A stretch of 64,000 nt of DNA from a virus: positions 58,943-122,942 of IMG/VR virus record IMGVR_UViG_3300030333_008604, one strand, 5' to 3'. The notes beneath the pieces are model-generated. The model was not told the origin of the DNA. It worked only from the letters and a program-made list of their open reading frames with translations, and did no database searches. Shown piece by piece: positions 31,901 through 38,199 of the stretch (positions are counted from its first letter, which is position 1; every line of letters starts with the position of its first letter). Both the position numbers and the translations under genes were made by a program.

Positions 31901-32074
31901 AAGGAAAAGACAGAAGATTTAGACTATATGTTTACTGAGCCTCCGTATGGTGATGCCGACGGAGTAGAAGACCCTAACTCAAAAAGAAGATTCAAGATTC
32001 GTCTAACATCTAAGAGCACTGGAAAGAAAATTGATTTGAACGTCGCTTTTGTGAAAAAAGCGCACTTAACTTAA
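28919..32074 (+). CDS. Large virion protein with a fibronectin-III-like segment (1051 aa)
   Basis: The bulk is unrecognised. Residues about 879-952 (SFQIFRSSTPPKSY ... NRKYYYTFRSIDSHGHMSNP) have the strand pattern and the YYYTFRSID core typical of fibronectin type III domains, which are frequent on phage tail surfaces. A Pro run (five consecutive Pro, near residue 803) separates this part from the rest. TAGGAG precedes the ATG by about 8 bases. Placement in the tail block supports a tail or fibre function; the exact role is unknown. Confidence 0.7.
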   Translation: MSSGNIIGKNKIMVTDTSYGALPGEEWWQHGPGIHLRKNPATGYSYDDDNPAKDQAQGSDSVNHLASNAGSPAGLFTQDRLRCALGASWSNRSSTPRSLHHYPDGEPPLGWNSDPNTEYTFDNLRGAWKDSAILTNTPGGSYGDKYRVFYGKTLGLIFCSDKTSLSGAPQGLLEPNPNDSIWETTNAFWLENNVLTTRTVEITAKIEINESAAYSYWWPRSDESEGIERWKRLIRSGKDMADGTYYPPIIDDTKVYKDHYHECSYPFTKSEIKNNNITGKSLMADVTTYYDSVMGYSGGSGGATLVHPDLQSSVIPRFYENSIAKGGTFFSTCLPNIYGFLSLVNGEFDLEKFYSQISGISHGSHPDGYQTMDYADEWYPFVRDFPFEMLITLGGLVDKTAIQSVLASNSNNTAIDSYFEDYFNNLAYWFSTSQSSPDIKEDFNYYKKILLESKFKNIIFSSGMMPTMNMVNKYKKYFPFYSELQFSTQTLTGVGDMMGKMLQTSLFATKIAESNSSNVCARWHHEDSQNIVITFPNSATVGTFVNHYQQDIYSDFSTATPVYSSGDLVTSTNKVYDIFSILAGPNGVIESDDYYAEPDIETQAGRDSIKNFTAYLRDEKSEASTPSELNNAIRTFLGKGFGAYLVKKYKENYRDYEDILKGVPAYTEDVFYRIEKWEKFVSQSDDEWKHVSNTIVPNTSDLNLFKYVDTQVKYGGDTQHYEGTVYRYNVYVYRLVFGAKYKYMWPGGNPIGKTVTNRNAIDYATYHATCDVLVAPDLVMIEDLYFASPVVSVLDSPPPPPQVNIVPFRAVDNKLLFMMNGSVDTYQDHPISILPADDSAWQKVRESQLTSTEIYVDPLSDGTYIGGPKIQASQKGKVKFSSDDVASSFQIFRSSTPPKSYRDFDLYVDNLNENTFIEENIFPNRKYYYTFRSIDSHGHMSNPTAIYEVELISEQGAVKPKIRHYMFPEHAAETPAKGCQKYIYIKPSLKQIYSKEKTEDLDYMFTEPPYGDADGVEDPNSKRRFKIRLTSKSTGKKIDLNVAFVKKAHLT

Positions 32075-32125
32075 TAAAACATAAACAAAATTATTGACTA
32101 CTTATTATAGTGAGGAGTAAAGAAT
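32075..32125 (+). promoter_or_regulatory. Possible promoter-like gap
   Basis: This 51-base AT-rich gap contains CTACTTATT at 32098-32106, one mismatch from the CTATTTATT motif found before several other genes, followed by a GAGGAG ribosome-binding site. A small 7-bp inverted repeat, CGCTTTT/AAAAGCG, lies in the end of the preceding gene (32044-32062) but has no T-run behind it. A promoter here is a guess from motif similarity. Confidence 0.25.
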
Positions 32126-33274
32126 ATGGCTTTTTTGGATAATTCTGGAGATATTATTCTAGATGCTGTGCTGACAGACACAGGCAGACTTCGTCTTTCG
32201 CAAGGAGATGGAAGTTTTAAAATTACAAAGTTCGCCCTAGGCGACGATGAGATTAATTATAGTCTCTATGATAAGAACCACGCATCAGGTAGTGCTTACT
32301 ACGATTTGCAGATTTTACAAACTCCGATTTTAGAGGCTTTTACTAACAATACCTCAAATCTGAACACCAAGCTGATGTCTATTTCGAGGACTAACCTTCT
32401 TTACATGCCAACGTTGAAGTTGGCCAAGTTTGCTAAGACAAAGTTGGCAGATAGCAATTCGCCAGCCTTGCCTGATCTTAAGCAGTTGGCTGGCTCGCAA
32501 ATGTATCTAGGACGGACTGCTGACACCGATGGCGCCAACCCATCATGGACTAATACTAGGTACGTTGTTGCTGTCGATGCAGATACTTTTAAGTACTTTA
32601 CACAAAACCAATCTGATGTGACAATGGACGCTGCCGATGGTACGGTCGGGGAAGTTATTCAAGGCTACACTCCAGCCTCTACTGGCGGAACAAACGGCCC
32701 ATATGGTCAGTTTATTTTAATACACCAGGGTTTGGATACAAATGCGATCAACGCAACAGCCGGTCTCGATGGTGATCTTTATGAAAGTCAATATATTTTA
32801 GAAATGGATTATCGATTAGGTCGTCTCGCACCTACCAACGGCCACACCGAAGCGGCAGTCAATTTTATCGATGACGACAACATAGCAAGTTATTATGTAA
32901 CTCAAGACACTTACGTTAGAAACAACCCCTCAACAGCAACTCTTGATGACAGTAAAAGCACTCAGCAAGGTACAGGCCCAGGCACTGATGAAGGCCATGG
33001 CGAACAGGTTTTTCAAGGCCCCCGGGGCTCAACTTTGTCGTTCCGACTTCGTGCGTCACCTGAGCTTCAATATTCAACTTACTTATTTACGCAAATTGGT
33101 CAGTCTGAAGCTGCTGACGGGTCTTCATCTACTTTTGGATTTGACGTCACAGGTACCAAAGATACGCGCTTAAGTGGAAAAACGGTTTACTGGCTTGACA
33201 CAACAGTCAGAATACACGGAGCGAACACAGGAGCGCGACTTGATATTCCTGTTCGATTCGTAAAAATACAATAA
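32126..33274 (+). CDS. Conserved virion-associated protein (382 aa)
   Basis: The N terminus, MAFLDNSGDIILDAVLTDTG followed by RLRLSQGDGSFKI and LGDDEINYSLYD, is one I recall from conserved unassigned structural genes of large T4-type phages. It shares the D-I-I / T-x-x-G-R / S-x-G / DD-x-x-x-Y pattern with the 328-aa protein at 22960. The C terminus is beta-rich and ends with a short strand. GAGGAG lies about 9 bases before the ATG. It begins a run with the two paralogous 400-aa proteins that follow after 11 and 14 bases, so the three are probably co-expressed and may be parts of one fibre or tail complex. Confidence 0.75.
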   Translation: MAFLDNSGDIILDAVLTDTGRLRLSQGDGSFKITKFALGDDEINYSLYDKNHASGSAYYDLQILQTPILEAFTNNTSNLNTKLMSISRTNLLYMPTLKLAKFAKTKLADSNSPALPDLKQLAGSQMYLGRTADTDGANPSWTNTRYVVAVDADTFKYFTQNQSDVTMDAADGTVGEVIQGYTPASTGGTNGPYGQFILIHQGLDTNAINATAGLDGDLYESQYILEMDYRLGRLAPTNGHTEAAVNFIDDDNIASYYVTQDTYVRNNPSTATLDDSKSTQQGTGPGTDEGHGEQVFQGPRGSTLSFRLRASPELQYSTYLFTQIGQSEAADGSSSTFGFDVTGTKDTRLSGKTVYWLDTTVRIHGANTGARLDIPVRFVKIQ

Positions 33275-33285
33275 GGTAAAAAACT

Positions 33286-34491
33286 ATGGCAAGCACATTT
33301 AAAACATTGTTAAACGATGACGTGGTAAACACCAGGACGTTGTTGCATGAATCAATACCCCTTACGGGAACGATCTGCTCTGGTACATATCAAGACATTA
33401 ATATTAAGAATTTTTCTCATGGAATGTTCCAATCAGTTTACGATTATCCGTATTTAAGCTCTTCAGCGAACCATGTGTTTGACTTTACTTATGGGCATAG
33501 TTCAGATATATCTTCTTCAATTGCAACCGCTGCTAATAAGACAGGGGCCCAAATTCAAAAAAAGACCAACATGTATAATCAAATGGCGCAAATGCTCATA
33601 GGTTATGATGAAACTGGCGCAATCAGAAAATTTGACTCTGATGGCAATGGTGATAGTTCTGATGGTACCATGCATAACTGCTTTTTCTTGAATTTTTCAC
33701 GATTGCTTGTTAAAGATGAGATTAAAAAGGGCAGCTTTAGGTTAGCCATGTATTTAAGCGGCAGCGAGGCTTATGTCGACCCCGGAGATGGAGTCGCTGG
33801 CAAGGGCGCCACGTCAGGAACTTACCAACATGAAGTAACTTTGGGTGATTATGACGCCTTAAACGAATACAGGTCATCACCATCTGGTGATTATGGTTTG
33901 ATTTTTAAGTCTCAAGCCGATTCTACGACGAATACGAATAGCGTTGGTTTAATCTTCTATCAGGCCGGTATTGTTGTATTGACTTCTTCAATAATTAGCG
34001 GACATTTTGTTGGCCCAGCCGGCTCGAATAACGACGGCACTGTAGCAGATAAATATCATGCAGCTAATCATGTCATCAACGGTGGTACGCCATCCGGAGG
34101 AGGGGCGAAGCTCGAAGAAGGCGGTGGCGCCGGCGTGGGCGCAGATACGTGTGTGTCTCATGCAATTACATCGGGCACAATCGCGCAGCTAGCAGACGCA
34201 TTCCGTTTTAAAGTAAGATCAATTGACTTTAACAACACTGTTGAGCTTAATTCCTCTATCTATTTCTGTAGATTAAACCACAATGAATTCAATTATAGCG
34301 CAAACCCGACTTACGTTTCAGGCGGAAAAATTGCGGTCAAGAATAATGTTAATGATCTACCGGTCACTTATTTGACCACAGTCGGTCTTTATTCTGCCGA
34401 TAACGAATTGTTGGCTGTTGCTAAGCTTTCTGAGCCGATTAGAAAAGATCCAAATACCGAGCTTACTTTGAGGGTCCGCTTAGATTACTAA
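33286..34491 (+). CDS. Tail/fibre-like structural protein, paralogue A (401 aa)
   Basis: This protein and the next one are paralogues. Shared features in order are: an N-terminal region with FDFTYGHSSD; a central CFFLNFSRLLVKDEIKKGSF segment; SVGLIFYQAGIVVLTSS; NHNEFNYSANPTYVS; and a C-terminal VTYLTTVGLYSADNELLAVA with a final short beta strand. No enzyme motif is seen. The function is unknown; the tandem arrangement and tail context suggest two related subunits of a fibre or a tail-tip complex. Confidence 0.75.
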   Translation: MASTFKTLLNDDVVNTRTLLHESIPLTGTICSGTYQDINIKNFSHGMFQSVYDYPYLSSSANHVFDFTYGHSSDISSSIATAANKTGAQIQKKTNMYNQMAQMLIGYDETGAIRKFDSDGNGDSSDGTMHNCFFLNFSRLLVKDEIKKGSFRLAMYLSGSEAYVDPGDGVAGKGATSGTYQHEVTLGDYDALNEYRSSPSGDYGLIFKSQADSTTNTNSVGLIFYQAGIVVLTSSIISGHFVGPAGSNNDGTVADKYHAANHVINGGTPSGGGAKLEEGGGAGVGADTCVSHAITSGTIAQLADAFRFKVRSIDFNNTVELNSSIYFCRLNHNEFNYSANPTYVSGGKIAVKNNVNDLPVTYLTTVGLYSADNELLAVAKLSEPIRKDPNTELTLRVRLDY

Positions 34492-34505
34492 AGGAGTAGT
34501 GATTT

Positions 34506-35741
34506 ATGCCCTCTCATGAGTCTAAAAATAGTAATTTTTTCAAATTTGGCAAAGAGGACGTTTTTCGCAATCGGTTAAAGACGTACCCCCATTGCAGCTT
34601 TTTCATTTATACTGGATCCATTTACTATAATGATAAGACACAGAATAGTGACAATTATCATACCCCAGATGGCTGTATAAACTTATATGAATTAAACGTG
34701 AGCAGAAATGATCACCCAACAGCTGCTGACATGGAGTTAATTTATCCTTTTGTTGAGAAAAGAGGCAGCCTCTCTAGTTTTAAAACAATTAGCGCAACGA
34801 GCTATGCACAGGACTTTGCATTCGGGGATCTTGTAACAGGCTCTTATCCTTTAACTTCCTCAATATCCATAAACAGGTATGGCAATTCGTTAACGAGTGA
34901 TAAAAAAAGAGTTCTTTACGCGCTAAGAACAACTCTCGACAGATACTCTGGCTTAAACGATCATTATGCATATTCTTCACCCACGCATGGAGAAAAGGAA
35001 AGTCAATATTTAAACCTTATCAGCATACCTTCAATTTTTTATGGATCAGGCATTAAAAAAGGTTCTGTTAGTTTAAAATATTTTATTACGGGAAGTCTTT
35101 TATCTGAAGCGTCGGATATTCATAAAGATGGTCGCTTGATTCAAACATCCGGAGCTTTTACCGGTCATACTGTTGGTGTTGTCCTCTATCATGAAGGCTT
35201 CATAATGTTAACAGGAAGCGCAGACTTAAAAACTACCACTGATCACGCCACTCATGTGGAAAATTATAACCCTGTCTCGCCATTTACAGCAAATGCAAAT
35301 TGGCAAAACTGGGGTGTTCAAGACGCCGCGCACGTCAGTGCTACGCAACCTGGCGGCGCGCCCTCATCAAGCTTTTCTTTGGACTTTAAAGGTACAAACT
35401 ACGTCAACACTGTAACAATGTTGGCCCATGCTGAAAGAAATGAGCTTAATTTTTCTAATAATCCTACTTTTCTTTCTTCCGTAAGTGAGCTAGGGACTGA
35501 GCAAAACTTTAACGCGTCTTACACGTCTAGTTCTTATGCTGAGTCGCCCAATCTCAAGATTCAGAATATAGTTTCGAGTAGTTATCAAGGTTATACAGCT
35601 AGCTTTAAACCAATCACATATATAACTAAAATAGGAATTTATGATAAAGATAAGAACCTTATTGCGATTGCTTCTTTGGCCAATCCCGTTAAAAAAACAG
35701 AAGAAACAAACTACACATTTAAATTAAAGCTTGACATATAG
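34506..35741 (+). CDS. Tail/fibre-like structural protein, paralogue B (411 aa)
   Basis: The order of conserved segments matches the preceding 401-aa protein: SIPSIFYGSGIKKGSVSLKY in the centre, TVGVVLYHEGFIMLTGS, ERNELNFSNNPTFLSS, and ITYITKIGIYDKDKNLIAIA at the C terminus, ending KLKLDI versus RVRLDY. It has a longer insert before the C-terminal part (about residues 320-365, Ser/Thr/Tyr-rich). AGGAG sits about 10 bases before the ATG. It is the last gene of the large tail module; the next gene, RuvC-like, starts 12 bases later without an evident ribosome-binding site. Confidence 0.75.
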   Translation: MPSHESKNSNFFKFGKEDVFRNRLKTYPHCSFFIYTGSIYYNDKTQNSDNYHTPDGCINLYELNVSRNDHPTAADMELIYPFVEKRGSLSSFKTISATSYAQDFAFGDLVTGSYPLTSSISINRYGNSLTSDKKRVLYALRTTLDRYSGLNDHYAYSSPTHGEKESQYLNLISIPSIFYGSGIKKGSVSLKYFITGSLLSEASDIHKDGRLIQTSGAFTGHTVGVVLYHEGFIMLTGSADLKTTTDHATHVENYNPVSPFTANANWQNWGVQDAAHVSATQPGGAPSSSFSLDFKGTNYVNTVTMLAHAERNELNFSNNPTFLSSVSELGTEQNFNASYTSSSYAESPNLKIQNIVSSSYQGYTASFKPITYITKIGIYDKDKNLIAIASLANPVKKTEETNYTFKLKLDI

Positions 35742-35753
35742 TATTATATAAAT

Positions 35754-36272
35754 ATGATTTTAGGTTTAGATGTTAGCACTAGTATAACTGGTGTGACTTT
35801 GTTAAATAAAGAAGGAAAGGTTATTCACAATGCCGCGTGGGATACTAGAAAATACAAGAATTTTTTTGAGAAAGCCAAGTTTGTTGAGCAAAAGCTTAAA
35901 GAGCTTCCTGTGGGGGTCAAAAAAGTCTATATTGAACAGTCTCTCCAATCTTTCAGATCTGGATTCTCCTCGGCAAAAACTCTTTCAACTCTTGCTCGTT
36001 TTAATGGCGTTGTTTCATGGATGGTATATGGAATATTACATGTTGAGCCTGAATACATAGCGGCCACCAGCGCTAGAAAAAAAGTTGGCATTACTGTACC
36101 GCGTGGTACAAAAGCAAAGCAATGTGTTATAAAACATGTCATTGACAATGTGCCTTCTGTTTCTATATCTTATACTAAGCATGGAAACCCAAAGCCGCAG
36201 TGTTACGACATGGCGGACAGTTGGGTTATTGCAAGAGCCGGCTGGGTAGAATGTCAACAGAGCGAAAATTAA
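35754..36272 (+). CDS. ruvC: RuvC-like Holliday junction resolvase
   Basis: The 172-aa protein has an RNase-H-fold resolvase layout. The first acidic residue is D6 in ILGLDVSTSITGV, the second is E61 in VYIEQS, and the C-terminal acidic pair is D152/D155 in YDMADSWVIARAG. Spacing and length match RuvC (E. coli RuvC is 173 aa). The family cuts four-way DNA junctions; in phages it resolves recombination and replication branches before packaging. The gene starts after a short AT-rich gap and lacks a clear Shine-Dalgarno. Its end overlaps the primase start by 22 bases, so the two are probably translationally linked. T4 uses a different resolvase (gp49, endonuclease VII), so this is a replacement relative to T4. 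Confidence 0.87.
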   Translation: MILGLDVSTSITGVTLLNKEGKVIHNAAWDTRKYKNFFEKAKFVEQKLKELPVGVKKVYIEQSLQSFRSGFSSAKTLSTLARFNGVVSWMVYGILHVEPEYIAATSARKKVGITVPRGTKAKQCVIKHVIDNVPSVSISYTKHGNPKPQCYDMADSWVIARAGWVECQQSEN

Positions 36273-37189
36273 AAATCTTAAAAACAATTCTTGGAGATTT
36301 TTATAAGAACAGCTCAGAACATCTTTTTTACTGCCCTAAGTGCGAGCACCACAAACGAAAACTATCTATAAATTTAGATAAAAATGTGTTTAAGTGTTGG
36401 GTGTGTGACTGGTCTGGTGGTGATATATACCGCATTGTTAGGCGATATGGGTCATATTCAAGCAAAGAAGAATGGAAAAGCTTCTCCGACCGTACCGACA
36501 TCGAAAACTTTGCCCAGAAGCTTTTTGGTGCACCAGAAGTGCAAGAGGAGCAAGTGGTGGATTTGCCTAAAGAATTTGTTTCTTTGGTAAATAAGAATCT
36601 TCCTGCAACCTCTCTTTATGCTTTGAATTATCTTCAATCGAGAGGAATCACCAAGCTCGATATAGCGCGCTGGAAAATGGGCTTTTGTTCTGAGGGCCCG
36701 TACGCAGGCCGTGTTATCGTTCCTTCATTTGGTTTGACCGGACAGGCAAACTATTTTGTTGCAAGAACTTACTCGCATGACTGGAAGAAATATCAAAATC
36801 CAGCGGCGTCCAGAGACATTGTTTTCAATCATTTATATCTTGATTTTGACGAGGACATGGTACTGGTTGAAGGTGTTTTTGATGCTGTCATAGCCGGCCC
36901 CAATGCGGTACCGCTTCTGGGTTCAACGTTGAGAGAAGATAGTGCGTTATTTCAGGAGATTGTAAAAAACGATACCGCGATATATCTAGCATTAGACCCA
37001 GACGCTGAAAAAAAAGCTATGGATTTGGTTAAGAAATTTTTAAAGTACGATATCGAGATTTATAAGATTGACGTGGCTCCTTATGGAGATGTGGGAGAGA
37101 TGAGCAAAGAGGAATTTTCTAGAAGAAAACAAAGTGCTGCATTTATCAATTCTTCTAACTATTTATTAAGGAAGATTCAAGGAATTTAG
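36251..37189 (+). CDS. DNA primase, CHC2 zinc-binding plus Toprim
   Basis: With the ATG at 36251 the protein has 312 aa. A longer frame begins at a GTG at 36200, but that extension would lie wholly inside RuvC and looks non-native, so the ATG is chosen. Residues 28-52 hold CPKC and CWVC zinc ligands (C28, C31, C49, C52), as in DnaG/T7-type primases. The Toprim core has E207 in VEGVFDAV and D249-x-D251 in LDPDAE. The protein should make RNA primers for lagging-strand synthesis. It is shorter than bacterial DnaG and has no helicase domain, so a separate helicase must exist elsewhere. T4's primase gp61 is of another lineage-type, so this gene is a notable difference. Confidence 0.87.
   Translation: MSTERKLKILKTILGDFYKNSSEHLFYCPKCEHHKRKLSINLDKNVFKCWVCDWSGGDIYRIVRRYGSYSSKEEWKSFSDRTDIENFAQKLFGAPEVQEEQVVDLPKEFVSLVNKNLPATSLYALNYLQSRGITKLDIARWKMGFCSEGPYAGRVIVPSFGLTGQANYFVARTYSHDWKKYQNPAASRDIVFNHLYLDFDEDMVLVEGVFDAVIAGPNAVPLLGSTLREDSALFQEIVKNDTAIYLALDPDAEKKAMDLVKKFLKYDIEIYKIDVAPYGDVGEMSKEEFSRRKQSAAFINSSNYLLRKIQGI
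37159..37167 (+). promoter_or_regulatory. CTATTTATT motif, possible promoter element
   Basis: CTATTTATT lies inside the 3' end of the primase gene, 26 bases before the ATG of the 203-aa gene. The same core stands 20-60 bases before five other genes in this window. Because it is within coding sequence here (encoding Asn-Tyr-Leu-Leu) it may be chance. Confidence 0.25.
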
Positions 37190-37192
37190 CCC

Positions 37193-37804
37193 ATGAAAAA
37201 GAGAATAAAGTACTTACAAGAGAACAGGGTCAAACCAGTCCGACCGCCCGCCGGCGGGGCCAACCCAAAGCCCGGCGCTTCCGGTGCCCCGGGGCCCGGC
37301 AAGAACCCTACAGCCGGAAAAAAACCGGATGCTCCGGTGGTACCAATTGCACCAGCGCCTTCAACGAAGCCAGGCGCCAAAGGTGGTCCTGGAGGCGGCG
37401 GTGTAGCGCCCGGTGTAGCCGCTGGAACAATGGCTGCAGGAGGCGACGGTTGTTGCCCAGAGCCTCAAAAAATTGTAGGCATGCCTGAATTGCTTAAGCT
37501 TGTTTCGGCATGCTTAGAGGCCCTTGAGGCTCAGCTTCTACAGGGCAAACAGCTTGACGGCTCAATTGATATGGTCGGCGCCGCCGTTGCAGGCGTAACA
37601 CCTGCAGAGCTTGAGGCGCGCATGGCGACATTCGGCAAAGGTGCTTCTGTGCCAAGCGCCTCCGCCAACCAGGCGAGACCTGCATCCTCTAAAAGAGCCA
37701 GCCGCGGCGAGAAAAAATCAAAAAGCCGCCAAGATGAGCAGCAAAGAAGAATTGAAAAAATGGTGAAAGAAGAACTAGCTAACCTCATGGAGACGAGAAA
37801 TTGA
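37193..37804 (+). CDS. Gly/Pro/Ala-rich protein with C-terminal helix (203 aa)
   Basis: Residues about 12-85 are dominated by Pro, Gly, Ala and Lys (PPAGGANPKPG, GAPGPGKNPTAGKK), probably disordered. A CC pair precedes a folded-looking segment (about 90-150, ELLKLVSACLEALEAQLLQG). The end is highly charged and terminates in RRIEKMVKEELANLMETRN, a helix resembling the IIKEE motif at the N termini of the 114-aa and 111-aa proteins. The gene overlaps the next by four bases (TTGA). I cannot assign a function. Its skewed composition makes it locally more GC-rich than its neighbours. Confidence 0.65.
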   Translation: MKKRIKYLQENRVKPVRPPAGGANPKPGASGAPGPGKNPTAGKKPDAPVVPIAPAPSTKPGAKGGPGGGGVAPGVAAGTMAAGGDGCCPEPQKIVGMPELLKLVSACLEALEAQLLQGKQLDGSIDMVGAAVAGVTPAELEARMATFGKGASVPSASANQARPASSKRASRGEKKSKSRQDEQQRRIEKMVKEELANLMETRN

Positions 37805-38145
37805 AGATTACAAAAGGTCGTCTAGTTGAAATAATTAAAGAAGAAATAGACAATTCAATCTTGCAAGAGAACTCCGACATCGGAGGTCACTTCCTTGACC
37901 ACCCAGATGATGAGGGTGGCATGATGCTAAGTCAAATCAATAAGGTTGGAGCTTACGCTGCCAAGCTAGCTGATCAAATTAAAGACGATGAACAGTATCC
38001 TTCTTGGGTTCAGGCAAAACTAACGCTGGCTTCTGATTATATGAGAGCTGTTAGTGACTGGATGGACAAGAAGGTTAACGACCCTAGGCCACCTTCGCGT
38101 GAAGACGATGAGTCTTACCGTAAAGAAAGGTTCATGGCGCCTTAA
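37801..38145 (+). CDS. Small protein with KITKxRLxxIIKEE N terminus (114 aa)
   Basis: The start is a TTG whose last two bases form part of the preceding TGA. A GGAG lies 8 bases upstream, so the rare start is supported. The N terminus is MKITKGRLVEIIKEEID, followed by ILQE|N, which fits the (I/L)-x-E cleavage rule of T4-type prohead protease. The rest (YPSWVQAKLTLASDYMRAVS) is a helical segment that I recall as a common unassigned domain of T4-type marine phages. The N terminus is positionally identical to that of the 111-aa protein at 42032. A head-internal or head-assembly role is inferred from this and not proven. Confidence 0.72.
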   Translation: MKITKGRLVEIIKEEIDNSILQENSDIGGHFLDHPDDEGGMMLSQINKVGAYAAKLADQIKDDEQYPSWVQAKLTLASDYMRAVSDWMDKKVNDPRPPSREDDESYRKERFMAP

Positions 38146-38199
38146 GCATTTATAATATTAATCTTGTGCCTATAGTAGTTACTAAGCGCAGGAGTATTT

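Noticed and set aside
32044-32062. Terminator before the 382-aa gene
   Set aside because: The 7-bp stem lies in coding sequence and no T-run follows.
35747-35754. TATAAATA overlapping the RuvC start codon
   Set aside because: A promoter there would start transcription within the gene; AT-rich gap composition explains it.
36200-36250. GTG upstream extension of the primase
   Set aside because: It would add 17 residues fully within RuvC and not typical of primases; the ATG at 36251 starts a natural N terminus.
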